Origin: Candidatus Babeliales bacterium
Lineage (GTDB): Bacteria > Babelota > Babeliae > Babelales > JABCYS01
Assembly: GCA_016929235.1 (NCBI GenBank)
Contig: JAFGJD010000005.1
Span: forward strand, 156,168-216,852
Direction: 5' to 3'
DNA: 60,685 nucleotides
Below, piece after piece: positions 26,014 through 35,213 of the stretch. Under the pieces are notes generated by a model. That model had not been told where the DNA came from, made no database searches, and was given only the letters and a program-made list of their open reading frames with translations. Every line of letters begins with the position of its first letter. Positions within the stretch are counted from its first letter, which is position 1. The translations under genes were made by a program, and so were the position numbers.

Positions 26014-26847
26014 TTAGACCTCATCCTCTCTATCCGATCCTTGTGCTGCAACCCTCTTTCTCCAATAGGCAATCTCATATGGCATCAGCCCATCGTCATC
26101 TCGATGCCGCATTATGAGTTTTGCATACAGAGCCTCCCGACTTTCATCTAATGGCAAACCGTCTATTGCACGCCGAAGAGCTTCGTCTAGCCGAGCAATT
26201 CTTTTTCCAACAGGAAAAGCTGTCTTCGTCTCTTCATCAACATGAAACATGCCAAATTGCTCTAAAATCGGAATATCATCATGACCAATCCCGCTATAGT
26301 CCCATGTAGGGCTACGGTATCCGGTTAATACCTGCATCATGATAAGAGCCGTTCTTTCTTCCCCAATTGTTCGTATCAGATTTATGGTTCTACCGGCCCG
26401 ATTGAGCCACCGGCCATATGCCTGCGCATTTGCTTCCGGAACACCATCAGCAAACCGTTCTTGTCCACGAGAAATCTGACCTAATTCCGCGTGGAATGCA
26501 TTGCAAGGATCTAGCTCAGAAGCAGTATCCGTATCAGACACACATGCTCGCTCATACCAGGCTGCAGCGGCACGCCCTTGCTCCTCATCTTGCAAATCAA
26601 GCCCAACTAAGAATTGACTTCTCCCATAAGGCAACGCTGAATTCTCTTTCTCCGGATACAGCATCGCATAGTCTCCCCCAAGCGGAAAATAATGATTATC
26701 CTCTTCCCCTTTCTGTGAAATTGAACCAGCTGGTGATAGCAAAAGGAGAGAGACAAGCAGTTTACTCAGCCATCCCGCCTCTAAAGGAATTTTCCACAAA
26801 AGTAACACCAATATTACATATGCTTTAAAGTAGTTCTGAATCTTCAT
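26014..26847 (-). CDS. Exported protein of a four-member paralogue family, unknown (277 aa)
   Basis: The start at 26847 has AAAGG 8 nt upstream; the longer in-frame ATG (26880) does not. The N-terminus has two hydrophobic stretches separated by a short LEAGW turn. The body contains DPCNAFHAELGQ, a basic helix, a hydrophobic helix ERTALIMMQVLTG, and DIPILEQFGMF. These landmarks recur in the same order in the genes at 43666-44487, 44521-45219 and 45237-46070, so I treat them as diverged paralogues. Function is unknown; a periplasmic or secreted role is inferred from the N-terminus. Confidence 0.6.
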   Translation of the reverse strand: MKIQNYFKAYVILVLLLWKIPLEAGWLSKLLVSLLLLSPAGSISQKGEEDNHYFPLGGDYAMLYPEKENSALPYGRSQFLVGLDLQDEEQGRAAAAWYERACVSDTDTASELDPCNAFHAELGQISRGQERFADGVPEANAQAYGRWLNRAGRTINLIRTIGEERTALIMMQVLTGYRSPTWDYSGIGHDDIPILEQFGMFHVDEETKTAFPVGKRIARLDEALRRAIDGLPLDESREALYAKLIMRHRDDDGLMPYEIAYWRKRVAAQGSDREDEV

Positions 26848-27067
26848 AAGATACCTTTCATGAAACACCCTCCAAATCATTTACACCACGGAGTTAAGTA
26901 TGGAGAGATTTTAAAAAATTCCTAACCCCCATTTCATACCGTTCAGAAAACATTACCACTGGAGTTTTAAAAATCAGTATAAAGCCGAGAAATCACGTAG
27001 TGTAATTTGTTCTAGTAGCCTTGATACGCCAGAATACATGCGGAGACACGCTAGACTATCCCGCGTT

Positions 27068-27096
27068 TTGCATTGCGATTCAGCCAAAAATATTAT
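27068..27096 (+). promoter_or_regulatory. Predicted promoter for the glycan locus
   Basis: TTGCAT and TATTAT are separated by exactly 17 nt, with a predicted start about 64 nt before the GTG of the ATP-grasp gene. The six plus-strand genes that follow overlap or nearly touch, so this may drive all of them. Confidence 0.55.
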
Positions 27097-27166
27097 AGAT
27101 TGTGTTCGCATTTAACACCGGTGATCGCAGAAACAAGAAGCTATAGACAAATACTAGGGAATAATA

Positions 27167-28201
27167 GTGGAACTGAAAGTTTTAATCGCTGGAATATCAG
27201 GGGCTTCCTTAGGTACAGAAATTTTGAAATGTCTAAAACTCGCACGGGACTACACCATCTATGGAGCAGACATATCACCATATGCGTACGGTCTTTATCA
27301 GAATGAATTCGAAAAAACATTTACCGTTTCTTCAGGATCCTATATTTCCGATATTCTTTCTATTGTTCAGTCTTATAATATTGCAGTGATTATACCGGGA
27401 GGAGAAGAGCCCCTGTCGCTCCTAATGGCAAACAAGCACATTTTTGATGAATACAACATTAGACTAGCCATAAATGATCCAGCCACCATTAGCGTCTGTC
27501 AAAACAAACTTAAGACATTTGAATTTCTCCAGAAACACCATATAGCAATTCCCCGGACCGAAAGGCTTGTTGGCACGGCGCAACTCGCATCATTTGATTA
27601 TCCCTGCATTATAAAACCTTCCACTGATTCAGGTGGTAGTGTTTTTGTTTCCTTTGCCGAGACAGAAGAAGAAGCAATATCACACTACAAACACCTAAAA
27701 AAAATAGGAATTTCAGAAATTATCATCCAGGAATATATCTCTCACCAAGATGGCGAATTTACCGTCGGAGTTCTATCATCACCAGAGGGAGAGATTATCG
27801 ATACCGTCGGACTCAAGAAAGTATTTGGTTGTAAAATGTCCTATAAAGAGAAATCCGAAAAAAGTATCATCTCTTCGGGATACAGCCAGGGACTCATCGA
27901 TAATTTCCCAGAAATACACAAACAGGCTGAAAAAATTTCCCAAACGTTACAAAGCAAGGGTCCTCTCAATATCCAGGGTCGAATTAAAAACTCCGTCTTT
28001 CATCCTTTTGAAATCAACTGCCGATTTTCAGCAAGTAGCTATTTGCGAGCAATGGCAGGAGTAAATGACATTGATATTTTCATCAAATCAATGCTCAATC
28101 TCCCCTATGAACCAAGTCCAAAAAAATATGGCTACTACTTCAGAACTCTGCATGAACAATTCGTACCAAAAAATAGGATCAAAGAATGGTCAAATGGATA
28201 A
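27167..28201 (+). CDS. ATP-grasp ligase
   Basis: A 344-residue ATP-grasp protein with a PreATP Rossmann region (KVLIAGISGASLGTEIL; VIIPGGEEPLSLLM), an ATP-binding lid and core (PCIIKPSTDSGGSVFVS; IIIQEYISHQDGEFTVGV) and a late PFEINCRFSASS block that supplies Mg ligands (E-x-N). Such enzymes join a carboxylate to an amine or similar nucleophile; the substrate is unknown. Position at the head of a sugar-modification operon suggests it adds an amino acid or acyl group to a glycan precursor. The start is GTG with AGGGA upstream. The last 16 nt overlap the next gene. Confidence 0.8.
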   Translation: MELKVLIAGISGASLGTEILKCLKLARDYTIYGADISPYAYGLYQNEFEKTFTVSSGSYISDILSIVQSYNIAVIIPGGEEPLSLLMANKHIFDEYNIRLAINDPATISVCQNKLKTFEFLQKHHIAIPRTERLVGTAQLASFDYPCIIKPSTDSGGSVFVSFAETEEEAISHYKHLKKIGISEIIIQEYISHQDGEFTVGVLSSPEGEIIDTVGLKKVFGCKMSYKEKSEKSIISSGYSQGLIDNFPEIHKQAEKISQTLQSKGPLNIQGRIKNSVFHPFEINCRFSASSYLRAMAGVNDIDIFIKSMLNLPYEPSPKKYGYYFRTLHEQFVPKNRIKEWSNG

Positions 28202-29451
28202 CACCGTTCCTTGGAACAACAAATTACCAATCCATTCCTCAGGGAGATTATTTCCTTGTTGATGCTCGGGAACTTCTTGACGGTCCCAATAACGGTGTGG
28301 AACTGGTCCGGTCAAAAGTAGAGGCAGGAACAATGGCCCTAAAAGAAGGGCGGTCTGTCATTGTGTTTTGTCATTATGGCATCTCGCGTAGCAACGCTAT
28401 CGCTACTGGTATACTTGCACAATATAAACAATGGAACTTTAACCAAGCATTGGAAGTCGTTTTTAAGGAAATAGACGAATCCAATATCGATTTCAATATG
28501 CTTCAAACAGTTAGAGACTGCCTACAGCACAAACCATATAATCACAAAAACATTCTCATCACCGGAGCCCATGGATTTTTGGGAAAACGACTACACGCAA
28601 AGCTGCAAAAGGAAATGCTTGGTGCAGTAGAAGTTCATGGTATTGATGTTGATACAATAGACTTGTGTTCTGATCGCATGCGACTAAATCAGTTTGTTCA
28701 TGAAAAAGAAATTGAAAAGATTATACACCTAGCACACCCATTTCCACACAATGCACAATCTACGGGTAATGCCCTCTGTATGCTTCAGAACCTTCTTGAG
28801 GTTGTTCACACCAATGGTCTTAAAATGATATTTACTAGTAGTTGGGTTGTCTACGAAAATAGCTCCGAGAAAAATATCTGCGAAAAGACGGCACTCGCCC
28901 CGAAAACAATATATGGTATGTCCAAAGCGCTTTGTGAACACTTGATTTCATATTATAGAAAACTTTATAACGCCAATATAACGATCGCCAGGCTCTCACC
29001 AATTTACAGCACCACAAAAATGCCAGGATTTATGAGCACTTTTTTTGAATATGCAGCCCAAAATAAAACCATAAGAACACATTTGTACGAAAATGGCTCG
29101 CCTGCAATGCAGCTTCTTCACGTCGATGATGCCATCAATGCACTATTTCAAGCATCGCAGCACACTAATCTCCCGAATTCACTTAATGTATCAACTCATG
29201 AAAGGTATTCTGTTCATGAAATTGCGCACATGATCAAAGAGATCGGTTGTTCCAAGTCTGCCATACAAAGATGTTCCATGATGGGAAAAACCTTTACCGG
29301 AAAAATAGACCCATCAAATACAATGGGAATTCTAGACTGGAAACCCAACGTAAGGCTGCAAGATGGGCTCACATTGATAAATAAACAATTTCAAAAGGAA
29401 ACGACGTGGAGAAAAAGGCCTCCAACTACACAACAGAGCGCAAGCTTGTAG
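28186..29451 (+). CDS. Fusion: dual-specificity-phosphatase-like domain + NAD-dependent sugar epimerase/dehydratase
   Basis: Residues ~1-115 contain a cysteine-phosphatase loop VIVFCHYGISRSNA, a perfect C-x5-R (Cys62, Arg68) as in dual-specificity phosphatases. From about 122 a second protein begins: Rossmann motif ILITGAHGFLGKRL, FTSSWVVYE and the catalytic YGMSK of extended short-chain dehydrogenases, with the late domain around HVDDAINALFQA. The fusion is in one uninterrupted frame. It may dephosphorylate a sugar phosphate or lipid-linked intermediate and modify the same sugar. It overlaps the ATP-grasp gene by 16 nt and the next methyltransferase by 46 nt. Confidence 0.82.
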   Translation: MVKWITPFLGTTNYQSIPQGDYFLVDARELLDGPNNGVELVRSKVEAGTMALKEGRSVIVFCHYGISRSNAIATGILAQYKQWNFNQALEVVFKEIDESNIDFNMLQTVRDCLQHKPYNHKNILITGAHGFLGKRLHAKLQKEMLGAVEVHGIDVDTIDLCSDRMRLNQFVHEKEIEKIIHLAHPFPHNAQSTGNALCMLQNLLEVVHTNGLKMIFTSSWVVYENSSEKNICEKTALAPKTIYGMSKALCEHLISYYRKLYNANITIARLSPIYSTTKMPGFMSTFFEYAAQNKTIRTHLYENGSPAMQLLHVDDAINALFQASQHTNLPNSLNVSTHERYSVHEIAHMIKEIGCSKSAIQRCSMMGKTFTGKIDPSNTMGILDWKPNVRLQDGLTLINKQFQKETTWRKRPPTTQQSASL

Positions 29452-30200
29452 CGAATTACGAGTGGAATAGAACTCACTATAAAACCTATAGCGGTATTCT
29501 CAGCTGCTTTTGCGCTCAATCCGTAATAGAAAATTCTTCTGGGGGAACGCTTCTCGATCTTGCATGTGGTGATGGAACCATTACAAGATTACTAAGCCCA
29601 CACTTTGACAAAATTGTTGGTGTTGACGGATCTCAAAAACATTTAAAACTTGCACAAGAAAAGCTTCCTCATGCCGAATTCCACGCAAGTTTAATAGAAG
29701 AATTTGAATACAACGAACAATTCGATGTTACAACCCTCCTTCTTATTCTAGAACATGTTATAGATCCAGTTACATTGTTACAACACGTAACCAAATTTCT
29801 TAAACCAAATGGAAAGATGATTATTCAGGTTCCCAATGCTTTGGCCTGCAATAGAAGGATAGCAAAAATAATGGGGACAATCACAAGCGAATACGAGCTG
29901 TCGCCATTTGATATCAACATTGCTGGCCACAGAAGGTCCTACGACAAGGCTCTCCTGGTAAAAGACATCACAGCGGCTGGCCTTACCGTACAATCCACCG
30001 GTGGAATCTTTTACAAAATGCTTTCACAATCGCAAATGGACTGGTTTTTAGAAAACGGCCGATGGAATAACGAGTTTGGATGGGGCCGAGTTGGAGGTGA
30101 ACAAAAAGATTGGAAATTTGAATTCTGCCGGGCATGTTATGAGTATGGCAAAACGCAGCCAGATCAATGCAATCTCATATACGCATGCGTAACAAAATAA
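29406..30200 (+). CDS. Class I SAM-dependent methyltransferase
   Basis: The 264-residue protein has motif I LLDLACGDGTITRLL, the acidic end of strand 2 in IVGVDGSQKHL, and FLKPNGKMIIQVPNALA as later motifs, all typical of Methyltransf_11/23 enzymes. A C-terminal region with many aromatics (~200-250) may bind the acceptor. The GTG start has AAGGA upstream. Context points to O- or N-methylation of a sugar or glycolipid. Confidence 0.85.
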   Translation: MEKKASNYTTERKLVANYEWNRTHYKTYSGILSCFCAQSVIENSSGGTLLDLACGDGTITRLLSPHFDKIVGVDGSQKHLKLAQEKLPHAEFHASLIEEFEYNEQFDVTTLLLILEHVIDPVTLLQHVTKFLKPNGKMIIQVPNALACNRRIAKIMGTITSEYELSPFDINIAGHRRSYDKALLVKDITAAGLTVQSTGGIFYKMLSQSQMDWFLENGRWNNEFGWGRVGGEQKDWKFEFCRACYEYGKTQPDQCNLIYACVTK

Positions 30201-30229
30201 GCTCGGAGGCTTAAAAACGAGGATTAAGT

Positions 30230-31459
30230 GTGACTAATTGCCGCTTTTGCAATACCCCTCTCACCGTTACTTTTACTGATCTAGGAACATCACCTCTTTC
30301 CAACGCTTACGTCGCAAAAGAGAGCATCTCCTCAGAAAAGTACTACCCTCTTCATGCGTACGTATGCACCAACTGCCTCCTCGTCCAGGTTGCTTCATTT
30401 GAAGATCCCGATGTCATTTTCTCAAGTGATTATGCATATTATTCTTCATATTCAAGCTCCTGGCTCAAGCATTCTGAAGACTATGCAAAGATGATCGTCA
30501 AAAAGTTCAGTCTAGATAACAAAAGCTTTGTCGTAGAAGTAGCAAGCAACGACGGATACCTCCTCCAGTTTTTTCAAGCACAGCATATTCCGCACCTTGG
30601 AATAGAACCGACAAAAAACACAGCTGATGCCGCACTCAAAAAGGGCATCCCAACTCTACGCGAGTTTTTTGGAAAAGAATTAGCAAACAAACTACAAACC
30701 ACAGATAAATCTGCTGATTTGATCGTTGCAAACAATGTCCTTGCACATGTTCCCGATCTAAATGATTTTATCGCCGGTATGAAGATTCTCTTGAAGGCAT
30801 CAGGTATTATCACTATAGAGTTCCCACATCTTCTCAATCTGATACAACATAACCAATTTGATACGATATACCATGAACACTTTTCTTATTTCTCATTAGC
30901 TACAGCGCAAAAAATCTTTGCTCATCATAATCTGACCATCTTTGACGTAGACCAAATTCCGACTCATGGCGGATCACTGAGAATCTATGTAAGACATACA
31001 GATGATATCTGTAAAAAAGTTACTACGAACATAGATGCTATTCTTGCTGAAGAAGAAAAAGCTGGTCTTACAAAACTAGAAACGTATCAGCAGTTCCAAC
31101 TCAAAGTTGAGCAGCTGAGGGCGGAGTTTTTATCTTTTCTTAGTGACATTCAAAAGAAGAAAGGCACAATCGCTGGATACGGTGCTCCCGCAAAGGGGAA
31201 CACATTCTTAAATTATTGCCAGATTACTCCCAGTATGCTCCCTTTCACAGTTGACAAAAATCCCGCCAAACAAAACAAGTATTTACCCGGAACCCATATT
31301 CCCATTTTCCATCCCGGAGAAATAAAAAAGCAAAAACCTAACTATGTGCTCATTTTACCCTGGAACCTTCAAGAAGAAATCACCAAAGAGCTTGCATATA
31401 TTAAGAGCTGGGGTGGTAGATTTATTGTTACTTCTCCGAAACCAAAGATTTTGTCATGA
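30230..31459 (+). CDS. Sugar C-methyltransferase (NovU/TylC3-like)
   Basis: The 409-residue protein has the three-part layout of deoxysugar C-methyltransferases: an N-terminal zinc-binding part with CRFCNTPL and CTNCLLVQ (~4-50), a SAM-binding middle (VVEVASNDGYLLQFF; LIVANNVLAHVPDL) and a C-terminal domain starting at GTIAGYGAPAKGNTFLNY. Members add a methyl group to C-3 (or similar) of NDP-4-keto-6-deoxy sugars. HEHFSYFS, seen near residue 220, is the usual catalytic His region. It overlaps the following rfbC-like gene by 4 nt (ATGA). Confidence 0.9.
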   Translation: MTNCRFCNTPLTVTFTDLGTSPLSNAYVAKESISSEKYYPLHAYVCTNCLLVQVASFEDPDVIFSSDYAYYSSYSSSWLKHSEDYAKMIVKKFSLDNKSFVVEVASNDGYLLQFFQAQHIPHLGIEPTKNTADAALKKGIPTLREFFGKELANKLQTTDKSADLIVANNVLAHVPDLNDFIAGMKILLKASGIITIEFPHLLNLIQHNQFDTIYHEHFSYFSLATAQKIFAHHNLTIFDVDQIPTHGGSLRIYVRHTDDICKKVTTNIDAILAEEEKAGLTKLETYQQFQLKVEQLRAEFLSFLSDIQKKKGTIAGYGAPAKGNTFLNYCQITPSMLPFTVDKNPAKQNKYLPGTHIPIFHPGEIKKQKPNYVLILPWNLQEEITKELAYIKSWGGRFIVTSPKPKILS

Positions 31460-32001
31460 AATTTATCACCCTCCCACTAAGTGGAGCATTCTTAATTGAG
31501 CTGGAGCCACATCGTGATCATCGTGGATATTTTGAAAGAACCTGGTGCAAAAAAGAATTTGAAACACAAGGTATTGTCAAACCGTTTGTCCAAACAGCTC
31601 TTTCTTATAATGAGCAAAGGGGGACTCTCCGAGGAATTCACTTTCAAAAAAAGCCTCACCAGGAGGCAAAACTCATTTCATGTATTCAAGGATCTGCCTA
31701 CGATGTCATTGTAGATCTGCGACCAACGTCTGTAACATTCCTCCAAACGTTTACAGCTATCCTTTCAGAGGAAAAACATAACGCTATTTATATTCCTGAA
31801 GGATTCGCTCACGGCTTTCAAACCCTCGAGGACAAGACAAAACTATCCTATGCTCTTACGGCCTATCATCATCCAGACAGTGCATCTGGGATCAGGTGGG
31901 ATGACCCTACGCTTTCAATTTCGTGGCCTATTGATACGATGATAATCTCTAAAAAAGACCAAGACTGGGATCATGTACCAAGGACAACGCAGTCCTCATG
32001 A
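31456..32001 (+). CDS. dTDP-4-dehydrorhamnose 3,5-epimerase family (RfbC-like)
   Basis: A 181-residue cupin-fold epimerase with DHRGYFERTW near the start, the catalytic His block RGIHFQKKPHQEAKL, AYDVIVDLRPTS, and YIPEGFAHGFQTLEDKTKLSY. It should epimerise C-3 and/or C-5 of an NDP-4-keto-6-deoxyhexose. Because neighbouring genes make a CDP-sugar and no dTDP-sugar genes are present, the real substrate is probably a CDP-linked 4-keto sugar. ATGA overlaps join it to the genes on both sides. Confidence 0.9.
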   Translation: MKFITLPLSGAFLIELEPHRDHRGYFERTWCKKEFETQGIVKPFVQTALSYNEQRGTLRGIHFQKKPHQEAKLISCIQGSAYDVIVDLRPTSVTFLQTFTAILSEEKHNAIYIPEGFAHGFQTLEDKTKLSYALTAYHHPDSASGIRWDDPTLSISWPIDTMIISKKDQDWDHVPRTTQSS

Positions 32002-33152
32002 AAGATCTTATGGACACGATAAAAACAATACCAATCACTGGCCCTTCGATTACGCAAAAAGAAATCGACGCTGTATGTGAAGCCGTCACACATGGATGGT
32101 ACGAAAATGCCACACTCAACCATAGAGCATTCGAACAAGCATTTAAGGAGTATATAGGTGTAAAGCACGCCCTGTTTCTTTCATCATGCACTGCAGCTAC
32201 CCACTTAGCTTTAATTGCCTTGGGAGTGCAACCCGGAGACGAAATAATTCTTCCCGACAGTACTTGGACCGCATGTGCTGAACCGATCGTTTGGCTAGGC
32301 GCAACACCTGTCTTTGTTGATATAGATCCCCACACATGGTGCATATCCCCACAAGCAATTGAAGCCGCCATTACTTCAAAAACACGCGTTATCATGCCCG
32401 TTGACTTGTATGGTAATATCCCAGACATGGAAGCAATCAGGTCTATCGCCACACGGCACAATCTTCCTATTCTAGAAGACGCTGCCGAGGCTATCGGCTC
32501 AGAATTTAATGGGCAAAAAGCAGGATCGTTTGGAGACATAAGTGTTTTCAGCTTTCATCCAACAAAAACCATTACCACTGGCGAAGGTGGTATGCTCGTA
32601 ACCAATAGTGATCTCTATTATAATACCGCGGTAGAACTCCATGATCATGGAAGAGCTCCCACCGATAAATCGTTTCAGGCAAATCGTATCGGCTATAAAT
32701 ATAAAGCAACCGGGATGCAAGCAGCACTCGGACTAGCACAGCTCAAACGGATTGATGAACTCGTTAATAAAAAAAGACAAATTTTTTCTTGGTATGAAAC
32801 TGCATTACAGAACGTTCCAGGCATTCATCTTAATCCCTCATCTCCCGGGCTAAAAAACTCATATTGGCTAACAACTTTTATCTTGGATCCATCGCTTAAC
32901 ACATCAAAAGAAACTTTTATTCAAAAGATGAAGGATAAAAAAATCACGTGTCGCCCATTTTTTAATCCACTCAGCTCTATGCCTGCATATCAACGGTTTT
33001 TACCCTTCGGTGTTAATTTCAAGAAAAAAAATAAATATGCATATGCAATTGGAAGCTTAGGTATCAACCTTCCATCAGGAACAACCCTTACAAAGAGCGA
33101 TGTAAACTATGTATGCAATGCAATACAAGAATACTTGGGAGAACTTACTTGA
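31998..33152 (+). CDS. DegT/DnrJ/EryC1 sugar aminotransferase
   Basis: The 384-residue PLP enzyme has PITGPSITQKEIDAV at the start (typical of the family), the cofactor region around EDAAEAIGSEFNGQKAGSFG, and the Schiff-base Lys in FSFHPTKTITTGEGG. A Lys is present, unlike RfbH-type dehydrases, so it transfers an amino group to a keto sugar. With RfbF, RfbG, the epimerase and the C-methyltransferase it would give an amino, possibly branched, 6-deoxy CDP-sugar. It overlaps rfbG by 8 nt at the 3' end. Confidence 0.92.
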   Translation: MKDLMDTIKTIPITGPSITQKEIDAVCEAVTHGWYENATLNHRAFEQAFKEYIGVKHALFLSSCTAATHLALIALGVQPGDEIILPDSTWTACAEPIVWLGATPVFVDIDPHTWCISPQAIEAAITSKTRVIMPVDLYGNIPDMEAIRSIATRHNLPILEDAAEAIGSEFNGQKAGSFGDISVFSFHPTKTITTGEGGMLVTNSDLYYNTAVELHDHGRAPTDKSFQANRIGYKYKATGMQAALGLAQLKRIDELVNKKRQIFSWYETALQNVPGIHLNPSSPGLKNSYWLTTFILDPSLNTSKETFIQKMKDKKITCRPFFNPLSSMPAYQRFLPFGVNFKKKNKYAYAIGSLGINLPSGTTLTKSDVNYVCNAIQEYLGELT

Positions 33153-34158
33153 CTTGTTCCGATGCAAACTGCTCATGTGCATGTATATCAGAAGCTATTC
33201 CCAAAAAATCTTGATACCATGCAATGGTCTCAGCTAATCCCCTCTTGATTCCATACCGAGGCTTCCAACCAAGCATGCGATATGCCTTGCTTGAGTCCAA
33301 ATTTTGCGCGAGAATTTCATTATTATGCTGATTTTGAACAATAGGCTCCAGATATATACCGGCCTCTTGTCTAATCATATCGACAATCTCAAGAACACTG
33401 AGCGACTTATCTGTACTAAAATTAAACGAATGGCCAAGGATAGCAGAATCATCCATTTTGAGCGCTAGGGCTATATAGGCGTCTACAACATCTTTGACAT
33501 AGATATAATCCCTTATCAATGCGCCATTACTTCTAATCACTGGCCGCTGATTCAGTAATAACGCCCTGATCGTTCCCGGCACAATGCGATTAAAATGTAA
33601 GTCGCCTCCACCAAAAAAATTTCCACATCGGGTTATACATACAGGTAGCTTATAAGTGTGAAAATAAGACTGCGCCAACAAATCAGCACAGCTTTTTGAA
33701 ACATCATAGGGATATCGACCCCGCAAGGCATAGTCTTCTGAATATGGAAGATTAGTATGCTCTCCATATGCCTTGTCACTTGATGCAACAATGATTTTCT
33801 TCACCCATGGAGACAGGCGACATGCCTCCAAAAGATTCCAGGTCCCCTCTATATTCGACTTAAACGTACTAATCGGAGATCTATTTGCTCTACCAACAAT
33901 TGCCTGAGCTCCGAGGTGAAAGACAACATCAATATCAAACTCATTCAGAATTCTCACCAAGTCGTCAAGGTTAGACAAGTCACCATAAACAACTGAAACC
34001 CGACGATCCAGTCCTCGTTTGTATAAAAAAGAATCACATTTAATATCACGTTCAAATGCGATTACATTAGCTTTATTCTTCAATAATTCAGTTATAAGCT
34101 GCGGCCCTAGTAACCCCGCCGCTCCCGTAACAAGAATATTCTGTAGTTCAAAAGACAC
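33145..34158 (-). CDS. rfbG: CDP-glucose 4,6-dehydratase
   Basis: The 337-residue extended SDR has ILVTGAAGLLGPQLI for NAD, IVASSDKAYGEH with the catalytic Ser/Thr-Asp, YPYDVSKSCADL for Tyr-Lys, and the family-specific RCGNFFGGGDLHFNRIVPGT. It converts CDP-glucose to CDP-4-keto-6-deoxyglucose. The start is GTG with GGAGAT upstream, 11 nt after rfbF. Confidence 0.94.
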   Translation of the reverse strand: MSFELQNILVTGAAGLLGPQLITELLKNKANVIAFERDIKCDSFLYKRGLDRRVSVVYGDLSNLDDLVRILNEFDIDVVFHLGAQAIVGRANRSPISTFKSNIEGTWNLLEACRLSPWVKKIIVASSDKAYGEHTNLPYSEDYALRGRYPYDVSKSCADLLAQSYFHTYKLPVCITRCGNFFGGGDLHFNRIVPGTIRALLLNQRPVIRSNGALIRDYIYVKDVVDAYIALALKMDDSAILGHSFNFSTDKSLSVLEIVDMIRQEAGIYLEPIVQNQHNNEILAQNLDSSKAYRMLGWKPRYGIKRGLAETIAWYQDFLGIASDIHAHEQFASEQVK

Positions 34159-34169
34159 TGATCTCCTCT

Positions 34170-35018
34170 CTAGATGGGTATCTGCTCAGAATTTTTATCA
34201 AGTTTCTCTCGCACGGCAGGCTTAATCGCTGGAGGAGTCTCCCACTTTTTCCATGGGGCTCCCGTTAACCACAGTTGTTCTAATTTTTCATGGTCGCGTA
34301 TCGTATCCATACACTGCCAAAAACCATGGTGTTTATAAATTTTCAGTTGCCTATCTCGAACGACCTCGGGGAGAGCATGTTGTTCCAAAATACATGACGA
34401 TTCCGTAGATAGATATTTAAGAAATCCTCTGTTGAATACGAAAAATCCACCATTGATCCAGTCTTCAGCGGTGCCAGCTTTTTCCGAAAATTTTGCAACA
34501 ACATCTTTTGATATTTTTAAGTTCCCAAAACGAAACGGATTCCTTACACCAGTCAATGTAGCTAATTGCCCATGTTGCAAGTGAAAATCAACAAGTTTAT
34601 TAATATCCACATCTGCAACGCCATCTCCGTATGTGCACATAAAATAATCTGTATTCACATATCGTGCAGCGCGCGCAATTCTGCCACCCGTCAAGCATTC
34701 AGAACCAGTATCAACCAACGTAATCTCCCATCGATCATCATCCATTTGATGCTCGATGATACTTCCGGTTTGGGTATTGATTGTAAAATCAACGTTATGA
34801 TAACGATAATTTAAAAAATAATTGCGGATCACATCGCCTTTATAACCAAGGCAAACAATAAATCTACGAAAGCCATACGAAGAATAAATTTTCATAATGT
34901 GCCAGATAATGGGTTTACCACCTACCAACACCATTGGCTTAGGTTTAAACTCAGTTTCTTCTCTAAGCCTGGTCCCATAACCCCCTGCTAAAATCATAAC
35001 CGGTACATTATTTTTCAT
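34170..35018 (-). CDS. rfbF: Glucose-1-phosphate cytidylyltransferase
   Basis: The 282-residue nucleotidyltransferase has ILAGGYGTRLREETEFKPKP, the RfbF-specific CLGYKGDVIRNYF and DTGSECLTGGRI, the metal-binding TYGDGVADV, and WINGGFFVFN. It makes CDP-glucose from CTP and glucose-1-phosphate, the first step of the CDP-deoxysugar branch. It forms a two-gene unit with rfbG on the strand opposite the tailoring enzymes. No clear ribosome site precedes its ATG. Confidence 0.94.
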   Translation of the reverse strand: MKNNVPVMILAGGYGTRLREETEFKPKPMVLVGGKPIIWHIMKIYSSYGFRRFIVCLGYKGDVIRNYFLNYRYHNVDFTINTQTGSIIEHQMDDDRWEITLVDTGSECLTGGRIARAARYVNTDYFMCTYGDGVADVDINKLVDFHLQHGQLATLTGVRNPFRFGNLKISKDVVAKFSEKAGTAEDWINGGFFVFNRGFLKYLSTESSCILEQHALPEVVRDRQLKIYKHHGFWQCMDTIRDHEKLEQLWLTGAPWKKWETPPAIKPAVREKLDKNSEQIPI

Positions 35019-35081
35019 AGTAACATCAGCCCCATGTCAAATTTTGTGAGAGCATACCATACTCCCCCCACTCTGTCTCTA

Positions 35082-35110
35082 TTTTTGGACAAGCATCGCC
35101 ACGATATAAT
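35082..35110 (+). promoter_or_regulatory. Predicted promoter for the CmcI-family gene
   Basis: TTTTTG and a perfect TATAAT are separated by 17 nt. The leader to the ATG at 35214 would be about 97 nt. Confidence 0.45.
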
Positions 35111-35213
35111 GCACAAACACAAGCGATCAAAATGCAAGAAATTCTGTGGACATTTACTGAGCAGGATGGTAGCTTCCTTTCGGCTATAGATATTGAATGA
35201 AAGATAGAAAAAA

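Noticed and set aside
26418-26828. A 136-codon plus-strand ORF
   Set aside because: It lies antisense to the 277-aa exported protein, which shares landmarks with three other genes.
31949-32539. A 196-codon minus-strand ORF inside the aminotransferase gene
   Set aside because: It is a shadow of the DegT gene; it lacks a start signal and the forward frame has clear catalytic motifs.
31998-33152. RfbH-type 3-dehydrase
   Set aside because: The active-site block has Lys (FHPTKT) and no iron-sulfur Cys set, so it is an ordinary aminotransferase.
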